From Bradyrhizobium lablabi (lineage in GTDB: Bacteria > Pseudomonadota > Alphaproteobacteria > Rhizobiales > Xanthobacteraceae), in assembly GCF_001440475.1 (NCBI RefSeq), contig NZ_LLYB01000086.1, positions 109,734-161,054 on the forward strand: a stretch of 51,321 bases of DNA. Direction: 5' to 3'. Under the pieces are notes generated by a model. It saw nothing but the letters and a program-made list of their open reading frames with translations, was not told where the DNA came from and ran no database searches. The position numbers and the translations under genes were made by a program. This document shows, one piece after another, positions 26,112 through 35,911 of this stretch (positions are counted from its first letter, which is position 1; every line of letters begins with the position of its first letter).

Positions 26112-27326
26112 ATGGGATTGAGCACGACTGAGCAATTGGAAAGTCCGGCTGCACCGGCAGCCATCGGTAATCATTCACTTCGCCGCCTCAACTGGCTGGC
26201 CCCTGTGCTCGTGCTGGCGCTGTCCGCCTGCGACAACAAGCCGGCGCAACAGGCGGCTCCCCCGGCGCCGCCCGTCACCGTGGCGCAGCCGGTGAAGCGC
26301 ACGGTTACGGACTGGGATGAATTCACCGGCCGGTTCGAGGCGGTGCAGGAAGTCCAGGTCCGTGCCCGGGTCGGCGGCTTCGTGACATCGGTCGAATTCC
26401 GCGACGGCGCCATCGTGCGCACGGGCGATCTGCTGTATGTGATCGACGCCCGTCCGTTCGAGGCGGTCGCCGAGCAGGCCGACGGCCAGTTGTCGGACGC
26501 GCGCGCGAAGGGAGAACTCGCCAAACGCGAACTCGACCGGGCGCTGACCTTGAACCAGACCCAGGCGGTGTCTGATTCCATCGTCGACCAGCGCCGCCAG
26601 ACCCTGCAGGCGGCGCGCGCGGCCGAGATGCAGGCCGAGGGCGCGCTCAAGGCCGCCAAGCTCAATATCGAGTTCACCCATGTAATGGCGCCGATCACCG
26701 GCCGCGTCAGCCGTCATCTCGTCACCCCAGGCAATCTCGTGCAGGGCAGCGAGGGCGGCGCCACGCTGCTGACCTCGATTGTCTCGCTCGATCCGATCTA
26801 CATCTATTTCGACGTCGATGAGGCGACCTACCAGCGCAACAGCAAGCTCTGGTTCGAAGGCAAGCGGCCGAGCTCGCGCGATACACCAAATCCGGTGCAG
26901 GTGACGCTGACGGGCGAGACCAAGCCCTCGCATGACGGCAAGATGGATTTCCTCGACAATCGCCTCGACGCCTCGACCGGCACGCTGCGCAGCCGCGCGG
27001 TCATCCCCAACAAGGACCTTTCGATTCTGCCCGGGCAGTTCGGTCGCGTCCGGATCATCGGCAGTTCGCCTTACGAGGCCCTGCTGTTGCCGGATACCGC
27101 GATTGCGACCGACCAGTCGCGCAAGATCGTCTTTGTCGTCAAGGACGACAACACGGTCGAGGAGAGGCAGGTGGTGCTCGGGCCGCTCGATGAGGGGCTG
27201 CGCGTGATCCGCGAGGGCCTGAAGCCGGAAGATCGCGTCATCATCGACGGCCTGCAGCGGGCGCGTGTGGGCGCAAAAGTCACTCCGCAGACGGCCGAAA
27301 TCAAGCCTGCCGGTGGCAAAACATGA
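26112..27326 (+). CDS. RND efflux membrane-fusion (adaptor) lipoprotein
   Basis: 404 residues from ATG 26112 (GAAGAG upstream). A lipobox LSAC gives Cys40 as the likely lipidated residue after a signal peptide preceded by a ~20-residue polar leader. The AcrA-type order follows: lipoyl half-motif (VQVRARVGGFVTSVEFRDGA), alpha-helical hairpin (about 110-160), second lipoyl half (APITGRVSRHLVTPGNLV), beta-barrel and membrane-proximal domains. It bridges the inner-membrane RND transporter to an outer-membrane channel. Its stop overlaps the transporter start (ATGA). No outer-membrane factor gene is adjacent. Confidence 0.92.
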   Translation: MGLSTTEQLESPAAPAAIGNHSLRRLNWLAPVLVLALSACDNKPAQQAAPPAPPVTVAQPVKRTVTDWDEFTGRFEAVQEVQVRARVGGFVTSVEFRDGAIVRTGDLLYVIDARPFEAVAEQADGQLSDARAKGELAKRELDRALTLNQTQAVSDSIVDQRRQTLQAARAAEMQAEGALKAAKLNIEFTHVMAPITGRVSRHLVTPGNLVQGSEGGATLLTSIVSLDPIYIYFDVDEATYQRNSKLWFEGKRPSSRDTPNPVQVTLTGETKPSHDGKMDFLDNRLDASTGTLRSRAVIPNKDLSILPGQFGRVRIIGSSPYEALLLPDTAIATDQSRKIVFVVKDDNTVEERQVVLGPLDEGLRVIREGLKPEDRVIIDGLQRARVGAKVTPQTAEIKPAGGKT

Positions 27327-30300
27327 ATCTCGGCCGGCTCTCCATCAACCAGCCCATCCTGGCGATGGTGCTGTCGATCGTGCTGCTGATTGTCGGCGCC
27401 ATCGCCTATACCACGCTGCCGGTTTCGGAATATCCGCAGGTGGTGCCGCCGACCGTCGTCGTCACCACGCAATATCCGGGCGCCACCGCGCAAACCGTCT
27501 CCGACACGGTCGCAGCCCCGATCGAGCAGGAGATCAACGGCGTCGAGGACATGCTGTATCTCTACAGCCAGGCCACCTCGAACGGCAATCTGACCATCAC
27601 GGTCACCTTCAAGCTCGGCACCGATCTCGACAAGGCGCAGGTGCTGGTGCAGAACCGGGTCGCGATCGCGCAACCGCGGCTGCCGGAAGAGGTGCAGCGC
27701 AACGGCGTCGTCACCCGCAAGAACAGTCCCGACATCCTGATGGTGGTCTTCATGCTGTCGCCGGACGACAGCTTCGACCAGCTCTATATCAGCAATTATG
27801 CGCTGCTGCAGGTGCGCGACGAGTTGCTCCGCGTCGACGGCATCGGCGACATCCAGATGTTCGGCGCCCGCGACTACTCGATGCGGCTGTGGCTCGATCC
27901 GGACCGGATCGCAACGCTCGGTCTGACTTCCGCCGAAATAGTGGCCGCGATCCGTGCGCAGAACCTGCAGATCACGGGCGGGCAGATCGGCGAGCCGCCG
28001 ATCGCCGACCGCGCGTTCCAGCCCAATCTCACCTTTACCGGGCGCCTGAAGGATCAGAAGCAGTTCGAGGACATCGTGGTCAGGGCCGGCGCCGACGGCC
28101 GCATCGTGCGGCTGCGCGACGTGGCGCGGATCGAACTCGGCGCGTTGTCCTATTCGACCAACAGCTTTCTGCTGCGGAAATCGGCGGTCGCGCTGCTGGT
28201 GACGCAGCGGCCGGGATCGAACGCGCTGGCGACCGCGAAAAACATTTCCGATACCATGGAGAAGTTGAAGACGCGCTTTCCAAAGGGCCTCGACTACAAC
28301 ATCGGCTACAACCCCACCGAATTCATCGCGCAATCCGTCCACGAACTGATCAAGACGATCTACGAGGCGATGCTGCTGGTCGTCATCGTCGTGCTGGTGT
28401 TCCTGCAGGGCTGGCGGCCGGCGATCATCCCGATCATCGCCATCCCTGTATCGCTGGTCGGTACCTTCGCCGTGATGGCGGCGCTCGGATTCTCCATCAA
28501 CAATCTCACCTTGTTCGGGCTCGTGCTCGCGGTCGGTATTGTCGTCGACGACGCCATCGTGGTGGTGGAAAACGTCGAACGGCATCTCGAGCATGGCATG
28601 AGCCGGCGCGATGCCGCGCTCAAGACGATGGAGGAGGTCGGCAGCGCGCTGGTCTCGATCGCGCTCGTGCTGTGCGCAGTGTTCGTGCCCACGGCGTTTC
28701 TGGGCGGCATCTCCGGGCAGTTCTTCCAGCAGTTTGCCGTCACCATTGCGGTCGCGACTGCAATTTCCTGTTTCTGCTCGCTGACGCTTTCGCCGGCGCT
28801 GGCCTCGCTGATCCTGCAACCGCATGGCGAGAAGCGGCCGGCGGCAAGCTGGAATTTCATCTCGCGCGGCTGGGATTGGTTTACCGGCCTGTTCAATCGC
28901 GGCTTCGACCGGCTGTCGCATGGCTACGCCAGCGTGGCCGATTTCGTGATCCGGCATTCGGTCGTGATGCTGCTGTTGTATGTGGCGCTGATCGGCAGCG
29001 CCGGATGGCTGCTCGCCACTACGCCGCAAGGGTTTATTCCCGCGCAGGACCGCGGCTATGTCATCGTGTCGGCGCAATTGCCGGGCGCGGCGTCGCTGGC
29101 GCGCACCACCGACATCGTCCGTCAGATCGAGAAAGCGGCGCTGGATACCCCGGGCATCATCCGCGTTGCGGCATTCGCGGGATTTTCGGGCGCGACCCGA
29201 ACCCAGGCGGGCAATGCGGCGGCCCTCTTCCCGGTGTTCGCGGAACCGGAAGAGCGTCACAAGAAAGGGCTGACTGCGGCTGCGATCACGGCGGATTTGC
29301 GCAAGCGTCTGTCCGCGATTCAGGGCGCGTTCATCATCGTCATTCCGCCGCCGCCGGTGCCGGGCATCGGCACCGGGGGTGGCTTCACGATGCGGGTCCA
29401 GGATCGTCAGGGCCGCGGCCCCGAACTGCTGGCCGCCGCCAACGACGAACTCGTCAACGCGGCGCGCAAGGCGCCTGGGCTGACGCAGGTGTTCTCGCCG
29501 TTCACGGCCAATACGCCGCAGCTTTTCGTCGATATCGATCGGGTCAAGGCGCAGAAACTGGGCGTGCCGATTGCGAACGTCAACGAAACCATCCAGACCT
29601 ATTTCGGCTCGACCTACGTCAACGACTTCAACCTGTTCGGCCGCACCTATCACGTCACTGCCCAGGCCGACCTGCCGTTCAGAAAAGAGCGGACCGATCT
29701 GGCGCGGTTGCGCACCCGCAACGCCGCCGGCGACATGGTGATGCTCGGCAGCGTGGTGGATTTCCGCGACGTTTCAGGTCCTGACCGCGTCGCCCGCTAC
29801 AATCTCTATCCGGCGGCGGAGTTGCAAGGCGAGGCGTTGCCGGGCACGAGTTCGGCCACCGCGATCAACACCATGAAGAAGCTGGCGGAGGAAACGCTGC
29901 CGAGCGGCTTCTCGTTCGAATGGACCGATCTTTCGTACCAGCAGGTCACCGGCGGCAATGCCGGCCTCTACGTCTTCCCGATCTGCGTGCTGTTCGTGTA
30001 CCTGGTGCTGGCGGCGCAATATGGATCGTGGAGCCTGCCATTCGCCGTCATCCTGATCGTGCCGATGTGCCTGCTCGCCGCGACCATCGGCGTGCGGATC
30101 ATGGGGCTGGACATCAACATCCTGACCCAGATCGGTTTCGTGGTGCTGGTGGGGCTCGCCGCCAAGAACGCCATTCTCATCGTCGAGTTCGCGCGCGATA
30201 TCGAGCTGGAAGGAAAGGCGCGTCTGGACGCCGTCATCGAAGCCTGCCGGTTGCGCTTGCGGCCGATCCTGATGACGTCGTTTGCCTTCATCCTCGGCGT

Positions 30301-30475
30301 GCTGCCGCTGGTGATCTCGACCGGCTCCGGCTCGGAGATGCGTCAAGCCGTCGGTGTCGCGGTGTTCTTCGGCATGCTCGGGGTGACGCTGTTCGGCCTG
30401 GTGTTCACGCCGATCTTCTACGTCATCGTGCGCAATCTCGCGGACGGGAAGGGCAAGAAGCCGGCTGCGGCGTGA
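27323..30475 (+). CDS. RND multidrug efflux transporter (HAE1/AcrB-type)
   Basis: 1050 residues, the normal AcrB length. Twelve membrane helices with two large periplasmic loops. The proton-relay residues are present: D409 and D410 in GIVVDDAIVVVENVER and K948 in AAKNAILIVEFARD. It exports hydrophobic compounds by proton antiport as a trimer with the adaptor encoded just upstream. No regulator gene (TetR or similar) is adjacent, so control is elsewhere. Confidence 0.95.
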   Translation: MNLGRLSINQPILAMVLSIVLLIVGAIAYTTLPVSEYPQVVPPTVVVTTQYPGATAQTVSDTVAAPIEQEINGVEDMLYLYSQATSNGNLTITVTFKLGTDLDKAQVLVQNRVAIAQPRLPEEVQRNGVVTRKNSPDILMVVFMLSPDDSFDQLYISNYALLQVRDELLRVDGIGDIQMFGARDYSMRLWLDPDRIATLGLTSAEIVAAIRAQNLQITGGQIGEPPIADRAFQPNLTFTGRLKDQKQFEDIVVRAGADGRIVRLRDVARIELGALSYSTNSFLLRKSAVALLVTQRPGSNALATAKNISDTMEKLKTRFPKGLDYNIGYNPTEFIAQSVHELIKTIYEAMLLVVIVVLVFLQGWRPAIIPIIAIPVSLVGTFAVMAALGFSINNLTLFGLVLAVGIVVDDAIVVVENVERHLEHGMSRRDAALKTMEEVGSALVSIALVLCAVFVPTAFLGGISGQFFQQFAVTIAVATAISCFCSLTLSPALASLILQPHGEKRPAASWNFISRGWDWFTGLFNRGFDRLSHGYASVADFVIRHSVVMLLLYVALIGSAGWLLATTPQGFIPAQDRGYVIVSAQLPGAASLARTTDIVRQIEKAALDTPGIIRVAAFAGFSGATRTQAGNAAALFPVFAEPEERHKKGLTAAAITADLRKRLSAIQGAFIIVIPPPPVPGIGTGGGFTMRVQDRQGRGPELLAAANDELVNAARKAPGLTQVFSPFTANTPQLFVDIDRVKAQKLGVPIANVNETIQTYFGSTYVNDFNLFGRTYHVTAQADLPFRKERTDLARLRTRNAAGDMVMLGSVVDFRDVSGPDRVARYNLYPAAELQGEALPGTSSATAINTMKKLAEETLPSGFSFEWTDLSYQQVTGGNAGLYVFPICVLFVYLVLAAQYGSWSLPFAVILIVPMCLLAATIGVRIMGLDINILTQIGFVVLVGLAAKNAILIVEFARDIELEGKARLDAVIEACRLRLRPILMTSFAFILGVLPLVISTGSGSEMRQAVGVAVFFGMLGVTLFGLVFTPIFYVIVRNLADGKGKKPAAA

Positions 30476-30484
30476 ACTTGCCGT

Positions 30485-30523
30485 CGTCATCCGGGCTCGC
30501 ATTCCCTGCGCCCCGGAATGACG
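30485..30523. repeat. Palindromic repeat, CGTCATTCC family (diverged)
   Basis: CGTCATCCGGG (30485-30495) pairs with CCCGGAATGACG (30512-30523) with one bulged base. It directly follows the RND transporter stop and may serve as its 3' hairpin. Confidence 0.7.
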
Positions 30524-30652
30524 GACAGGGTTTGACGCGCCGCCACTTCAAAGTTCCCAATACTTTTGGCCTATCCGAAATGGATGGGCACTGGCGGGGT
30601 TATTGAATAATGTCGCCCCCGTTCCTCTGACAAAAAATTCCGGGAGAAAAAA

Positions 30653-31846
30653 ATGAAGTCGGGATTGTTGGCCGCCGTTGCTGTGGGCGGTCTCTTGCTC
30701 GCCGCGTCGGCATCGGCGCAGGGCGTCAAGATCGGTATTCTCAATGACCAATCCGGCGTCTACGCCGATTATGGCGGCAAGTGGTCGTTCGAGGCCGCCA
30801 AGATGGCGATCGAGGATTTTGGCGGCGAGGTGCTCGGGCACAAGATCGAAATCGTCTCCGCCGATCACCAGAACAAGGCGGATCTCGCCACCGCGATCGC
30901 GCGGCGCTGGTATGAGGTCGAAGGCGTCGACATGATCACGGAGCTGACGACCTCCTCGGTCGCGCTCGCGATCCACGATCTCTCCAAGCAGATGAAGAAG
31001 ATCGACATCGTCGTGGGTGCGGCGACCTCGCGCCTGACCGGCGATGCCTGCCAGCCCTACGGCTTCCATTGGGCCTACGACACCCACGCGCTCGCTTACG
31101 GCACCGGCGGCGCGCTGGTGGAATCCGGCGGCGACAGCTGGTTCTTCATGACCGCCGACTACGCCTTCGGCCATGCGCTGGAAAAAGACACCGGCGATTT
31201 CGTCAGGGCCAAGGGCGGCAAGGTGCTCGGCGCGGTCCGCATCCCCCTCAACACCGCGGACTTCTCTTCTTTCCTGCTGCAGGCGCAAAGCTCGAAGGCG
31301 AAGATCATCGGGCTCGCCAATGCCGGCCTCGACACGACAAACTCGATCAAGCAGGCGGCCGAATTCGGCATCGTCAAGAGCGGCCAGAAGCTGGCGGGCC
31401 TGTTGCTGACGCTGGCCGAAGTGCACGGCCTCGGCCTCGATGCCGCGCAAGGCCTGGTGCTGACGGAAGGCTATTACTGGGACCGCGACCCCAAGAGCCG
31501 CAATCTCGCCGAACGCTTCTTCAAGCGCACGGGCCGGATGCCGAACATGATCCAGGCCGGCACATATTCGGCGACGCTGCAATATCTGAAGGCGGTGAAG
31601 GCCGCCGGCACCAAGGACACCGAGGCCGTGGCGAAGAAGCTGAAGGAGCTTCCGGTCGACGATGACTTCGCGCAAGGCGGCAAGGTGCTGGAAAACGGTC
31701 GCATGGTGCACGACCTTTATCTGTTCGAGGTCAAGAAGCCGGCGGATTCGAAGAAGCCGTGGGATTATTACAAGCAACTTGCTGTGGTCCCCGGCGACAA
31801 GGCGTTCCCGGCGGCAAAGGATTCCGGCTGCCCGCTGGTGAAGTAG
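30653..31846 (+). CDS. Branched-chain-type ABC substrate-binding protein, orphan
   Basis: 397 residues; ATG 30653 with CGGGAG upstream. Signal peptide (1-23, ASASAQG), then a type I periplasmic binding fold (VKIGILNDQSGVYADYGG). No permease or ATPase gene is near. It is only distantly similar to the other binding protein of this family at 4963-6177. It is a single-gene unit between two palindromic repeats, and its ligand is unknown. Confidence 0.88.
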   Translation: MKSGLLAAVAVGGLLLAASASAQGVKIGILNDQSGVYADYGGKWSFEAAKMAIEDFGGEVLGHKIEIVSADHQNKADLATAIARRWYEVEGVDMITELTTSSVALAIHDLSKQMKKIDIVVGAATSRLTGDACQPYGFHWAYDTHALAYGTGGALVESGGDSWFFMTADYAFGHALEKDTGDFVRAKGGKVLGAVRIPLNTADFSSFLLQAQSSKAKIIGLANAGLDTTNSIKQAAEFGIVKSGQKLAGLLLTLAEVHGLGLDAAQGLVLTEGYYWDRDPKSRNLAERFFKRTGRMPNMIQAGTYSATLQYLKAVKAAGTKDTEAVAKKLKELPVDDDFAQGGKVLENGRMVHDLYLFEVKKPADSKKPWDYYKQLAVVPGDKAFPAAKDSGCPLVK

Positions 31847-31859
31847 CTCTCTCGGTTTT

Positions 31860-31943
31860 CGTCATTGCGAGGAGCGAAGCGACCAAGCAATCCATCTTTC
31901 CCAATGCGGCGAGATGGATTGCTTCGCTTCGCTCGCAATGACG
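31860..31943. repeat. Palindromic repeat, CGTCATTGC family
   Basis: CGTCATTGC (31860-31868) and GCAATGACG (31935-31943) with internal pairing of AAGCAATCCATC and its inverse GATGGATTGCTT. It lies between convergent gene ends (binding protein and MAPEG gene). Confidence 0.88.
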
Positions 31944-31950
31944 GCGCGCT

Positions 31951-32343
31951 TCACCCCTGCACCAGCCGCCACACGATGGCGCCGAACGCGCCGATCCACA
32001 GCGCAATCGTCGCCAGCGCCTGGATCGCGAAACCCAGGCTGCGGTCCTTGACCGCCCTGGCGTAGCCGAGCACGTAGAGAACGCGGCCAACGACCCACAC
32101 CAGCCCGATCGCCGCGGCGACGCCGTCGCTGATATAGATCGCGAACAGCCACAGCGAGGGCAGGAAGATCGGCAGCCATTCCAGCGTATTCATCTGGGCG
32201 CGAAACACGCGCTCGAAATCCGGATTGCCCGAAATTGCCGGTAGCTTGACGCCGAACGTGCCGCGTGCCCGCGAAACCAGGATCGACGAGTAGAGGTAGA
32301 CCAGGATCGCCAGCAAGGTGACGAGCGCGGTGAGATGATACAT
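31951..32343 (-). CDS. MAPEG-family membrane protein
   Basis: 130 residues; ATG 32343 with GGGGGG upstream. Four membrane helices (about 4-24, 55-75, 77-95, 106-126) and the MAPEG-like segment FERVFRAQMNTLEWLPIFLP. The family covers membrane proteins of eicosanoid and glutathione metabolism; bacterial roles are mostly unknown. It starts 30 nt after the AttH-like gene and looks like the fourth gene of that operon. Confidence 0.85.
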   Translation of the reverse strand: MYHLTALVTLLAILVYLYSSILVSRARGTFGVKLPAISGNPDFERVFRAQMNTLEWLPIFLPSLWLFAIYISDGVAAAIGLVWVVGRVLYVLGYARAVKDRSLGFAIQALATIALWIGAFGAIVWRLVQG

Positions 32344-32373
32344 CGCCGAGTTTCCCCCCTGTTACGTGCGGGC

Positions 32374-33459
32374 TTAATAGCCCGTCATTTCCAGATAGCC
32401 CACCCCGGTGTGGCTGCCTTCGAAGCGGATCGGGCCTTCCCAATAGGGAAAGCTCGTGCCCATCCAGCTCTTCGGGTTGAGCGGCCTGCATTCGATCGCC
32501 AGCGCCATTTTCGCGACCGCAATGCGCCAGGAGGTCGGGATCTTTCGTCCCGCGATCGGCGTGACGGTCAGCGGCGTCATGACGATGTCGCCGGAGCCCA
32601 GCATCTCGACCGTGTTGTCGGGCGCGATCCATTTGCCGGAGCCGTAATGCTGGCCGTCGGTCTGGCGCATCCGGTACAGCATCAGTTTGTCGCCCGAATT
32701 GAAATGCAGCGAGAGCCAGTCCCATCCGCTCTGGTCCGCGGCCAGCGGCTGGCTGCTCCATTCGCGATCGAGCCAGGCCATGCCGGTGACGTCGATCGGC
32801 TTGTCGTCAATGGTGAGAATGCCCGCCGCCGCATAATGCGGCTGGCTGTAATAATACGACGCCTGTTCGCGCAGTGATTTGCGGCTGTAGCCGCCGTCGC
32901 CCTGCAGCGTCAGCGGCCGCTCCGCATCGAGGCGCAGCGTGTAGCTGAAATCGGTGCCCGATGCTTTCAGCGCGCACGGTGCGATATTGTCGTCGTTCAT
33001 CGGGTCGAGGGCGCGCATCTCCCAGGCGTCGATCCAGGCGTGAAACGGCGCCGCCTCGACGCCGGCCTGGCCGACGCCGCCGCGCGCGAACGTCTGGCTG
33101 AAACGATGGGTATCGTCGCGCGTGACGGCGGCATGGCCCATCCAGATCTGCTGGTTGGCCCAGCCTTCCTGCGCTCCGCCGGCTGCGATCGCCTGGCGAA
33201 ACAGCGTCCATTGGGCGCCGTAGGCGGCTCCGCGCGCATCGGTGAGATTGGCCGTCACATACCACCACTCGATGCGGAATTGCGGATGTGGCCCGTGGTC
33301 GGCGGGAAATGCGAATGTCCTGTCAGGGACAACAGCCGCAAATCCATCCGCGCTTTCGCTCAAACCCGCAAAACCCTGTGCGAACGCGCTGCCGCCGAGC
33401 CCGGCAAGGAATGCGCCGCCGACGAAGCCGCGACGGGTGATCGGGCCGCTACCGTTCAT
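32374..33459 (-). CDS. AttH/CrtC-like Tat-exported protein
   Basis: 361 residues from ATG 33459, overlapping the permease gene end by 11 bp, with AGGA upstream. A twin-arginine signal (ITRRGFVGGAFLAG, then SAFAQG) predicts folded export. The rest is a two-lobe lipocalin-like fold of the AttH / carotenoid 1,2-hydratase type (RIEWWYVTANLTD, GMAWLDREWSSQPL, GWDWLSLHF). AttH-type genes are commonly linked to a LolD-like ATPase and an FtsX-type permease, as here. The biochemical role of AttH is not established. Carotenoid hydration is unlikely without carotenoid genes nearby. Confidence 0.85.
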   Translation of the reverse strand: MNGSGPITRRGFVGGAFLAGLGGSAFAQGFAGLSESADGFAAVVPDRTFAFPADHGPHPQFRIEWWYVTANLTDARGAAYGAQWTLFRQAIAAGGAQEGWANQQIWMGHAAVTRDDTHRFSQTFARGGVGQAGVEAAPFHAWIDAWEMRALDPMNDDNIAPCALKASGTDFSYTLRLDAERPLTLQGDGGYSRKSLREQASYYYSQPHYAAAGILTIDDKPIDVTGMAWLDREWSSQPLAADQSGWDWLSLHFNSGDKLMLYRMRQTDGQHYGSGKWIAPDNTVEMLGSGDIVMTPLTVTPIAGRKIPTSWRIAVAKMALAIECRPLNPKSWMGTSFPYWEGPIRFEGSHTGVGYLEMTGY

Positions 33460-35911
33460 TGGCAAAAATCCTGATCAGGCTGGCCGGCTGCATGCGCGCC
33501 AACCGGATGACGGGGAGCGCGGAAGCCGCAAACGCCGCCGCCATCGCGACGCCGGTGAGCCACAGCAGTTGCAGCGGAAAAACGTGGAATGGCAATCGCC
33601 AGCCAAACGCCTTGACGTTGACGATGGCAAGCAGGCACCACGCGACCAGCAACCCCAGCGGCAGTGCGAAGATCGTGGTGATCAGCGCCACCGACATCGT
33701 CTTCAACAGCTCGATCGCCGCGAGCCGCCGCCGCGTGACGCCGATCGCCCATAAAGGCGCCAGTTGCGGCAGGCGGGAATTGGCCAGCGTCAGCAGGCTC
33801 GTCAACAGCGCGACACCGGCCACGCCGAGCGTGAAGGCGTTCAGTGCCGCCGTCACCGCAAAGGTGCGGTTGAAGATCCGTGTCGATTCCGCCTTCATCG
33901 TCGCCTGATCGGCAACGTTGCGGTCGTCGAGGGCGAATTTTTCCTGCAGCGCCGAGATCAGCGCCGGAATTTTTCCCGGCGCGACCCGCAATCCCATGCG
34001 CGTCAGCGGGATTTCCGGAAAGCGCCGCGTCAGCGCGGCGAAGTTTACCGCGATCTGGCCCTTGGGATTGCCGTAGTCGGCATAGATGCCGACCACGTTG
34101 AGCGTCCAGTTACCGCCCGATGCCGGCACCTCGATGCGGTCGCCGACGGATAGATGCAGCCGCCGCGCCAGTTGTTCGCTGACAAGCGCGGCGTCGCCCG
34201 GACGAAGCTTGATCCATGGATTGTCGGCCGATTGCAAGAGCGGCCAGTTGTCGCGATAGGTGGCGTGATCGGGCAGGCCCAGCACTTCGAGCGGCGCGCC
34301 GGCCAATTGCGTATCGGCGCGGCCACCGGGCAGCACCGCCTCGACCTCGGGACGCTCGCGCAGCCACGCCCTGATCTCGTGGGCCTGTTCGTCGTTGGCG
34401 GCGTTGACATAGACATCCGCGGCCAGCCGCCCGTCGAGCCAGACCAGGAAGGTGCGGGAAAAACTCTCGACCATGGTGGAGACACCGACATTCACCGCTA
34501 GCGCCAGCAATAGCGCCATCAGGGCGAGCGACAAGCCGGACAGTTGCTGGCGGCTATCGGCCCAGAACCAGATGCCGAGCGGCGCGCGCGCGTAGCGCTG
34601 GCCGAGCGACAGCACGATCTCCAGCAACATCGGCAGGATCAGCGCGGCGCCGAGCATCAGTGCGGCGAGCACGGCAAAGCCCGTAATCAGGGAATCGCCG
34701 AACCAGAGAAAGCAGCCGGCTGCAGCGAACGCCGCGAGCGCCAGCGCGCTCTGGTAAGTCAGCCAGCGCCGCTGCGCCTGTTGCCAGGCGAAAGGCTGGG
34801 CGGTGGCCAGTAGCGGCAGCCGCAGCGCCTTGGTCAGGCTGGCCGCAGCCGCCGCCAGCGCGCCAAGAATGCTGATGGCGATACCTGCGATCCACCATTG
34901 CGGCTTGAGCGTTAGCTGTCCCGGAATCTGCGCGCCGTAGAGCCCGCGTAGCGATGCGGCGACATCGGGGAGCAGCGCTCCGGCGATGAAGTAGCCGCAC
35001 ACGAGGCCGATCAGCCCCGCAGCCAGCGCCAGCGACACCAGTTCGATCATCAGCACGACGTTCATCATCCGCGCCGAGACGCCGCAGGCGCGCAGGGTGC
35101 GCAAGGTCGGCAGCCGCTGCTCGAAGGCGAGCCCGATCGCCGAATTGACGATGAACAGGCCGACAAAGAACGACAGCAATCCGAATGCGGTGAGGTTCAG
35201 GTGAAAACTGTCGGTGAGACGCTCAAGATCAGTCTCCGCATTGGGCTCGATCAGGCGAAGCTTGTCGCCGGCAACGCTTTCGAGCGACGTGCGCCTGCCT
35301 GCCGTCTTGCCGATCAGGAGGCGGGAGAGCTGGTCCGGCATTTTCAGGATGCTCTGCACCACGCCGATGTCGACGACCAGCACGCCGGGCACCAAATTCG
35401 GCTGCACGCGAAGCGGCGGCAGCGATGCGCCGCCATTGGCCTGTGGGCGCGCGCCCTCGGCGAGCTTGAGATCGGCCAGCGTTTCCGGCGCGACCAGCAT
35501 TTCGCCCGGCGGCGTCATGAAGGATTGCAGGCTGGCCTTGCCTATCATCGGCGCGTCGCCGACTTCGGCGGGCAGCGTCACCGGCTCGATGCCCAACAGG
35601 CGGAACGACCGTCCCTCGATCTGGATACGGCCTTCCAGCACCGGCGAGACCGGCCAGCCGGCCCGGCGCAGATCGACGAAGAGCTGTTGCGGAAAGCTGG
35701 CGCCGCTGCGGGCGACCAGCATGGCGGTGCGGGTGCCGCCGAACATGGCGGCGGCCCGGTCATAGGAGGTGCGGGCCTGCTGGTTGAGCGCCTGAACGCC
35801 GCTCCACAGAGCAGTCGCCGAGATCAACCCGATCAGCAGGGTCGCAAGCTGCATCGGATGCCGCCGCCAATGGCTCAGCAGCACGGCCAGCGTCCAGAGC
35901 GCGCGTTTCAC
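33449..35911 (-). CDS. FtsX-type ABC permease
   Basis: 820 residues; ATG 35911 overlaps the ATPase stop (ATGA). One N-terminal helix (about 20-40), a large extracytoplasmic domain, then two blocks of membrane helices (about 245-450 and 690-815). Duplicated FtsX domains, as in single-chain MacB/LolC/E-like exporters of ~800 residues. The partner ATPase is upstream and the exported AttH-like protein downstream. Such permeases drive movement of lipoproteins or lipids out of the inner membrane rather than classical substrate import. Confidence 0.9.
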   Translation of the reverse strand: MKRALWTLAVLLSHWRRHPMQLATLLIGLISATALWSGVQALNQQARTSYDRAAAMFGGTRTAMLVARSGASFPQQLFVDLRRAGWPVSPVLEGRIQIEGRSFRLLGIEPVTLPAEVGDAPMIGKASLQSFMTPPGEMLVAPETLADLKLAEGARPQANGGASLPPLRVQPNLVPGVLVVDIGVVQSILKMPDQLSRLLIGKTAGRRTSLESVAGDKLRLIEPNAETDLERLTDSFHLNLTAFGLLSFFVGLFIVNSAIGLAFEQRLPTLRTLRACGVSARMMNVVLMIELVSLALAAGLIGLVCGYFIAGALLPDVAASLRGLYGAQIPGQLTLKPQWWIAGIAISILGALAAAAASLTKALRLPLLATAQPFAWQQAQRRWLTYQSALALAAFAAAGCFLWFGDSLITGFAVLAALMLGAALILPMLLEIVLSLGQRYARAPLGIWFWADSRQQLSGLSLALMALLLALAVNVGVSTMVESFSRTFLVWLDGRLAADVYVNAANDEQAHEIRAWLRERPEVEAVLPGGRADTQLAGAPLEVLGLPDHATYRDNWPLLQSADNPWIKLRPGDAALVSEQLARRLHLSVGDRIEVPASGGNWTLNVVGIYADYGNPKGQIAVNFAALTRRFPEIPLTRMGLRVAPGKIPALISALQEKFALDDRNVADQATMKAESTRIFNRTFAVTAALNAFTLGVAGVALLTSLLTLANSRLPQLAPLWAIGVTRRRLAAIELLKTMSVALITTIFALPLGLLVAWCLLAIVNVKAFGWRLPFHVFPLQLLWLTGVAMAAAFAASALPVIRLARMQPASLIRIFANER

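Noticed and set aside
27071..29653. 860-codon open frame on the minus strand
   Set aside because: It lies wholly antisense to the RND transporter gene and its translation is rich in Arg, His and Asp without any domain; an effect of high GC.
27265..29784. 839-codon open frame on the plus strand
   Set aside because: Shifted frame of the RND transporter gene; the translation is Arg-rich and has no domain.
30560..30650. Possible sigma-54 promoter before the binding-protein gene
   Set aside because: GG and GC elements do not have the required 10-bp spacing.
32374..33459. Carotenoid 1,2-hydratase
   Set aside because: The fold is similar, but no carotenoid genes are near and the ATPase/permease neighbours fit the AttH group better.
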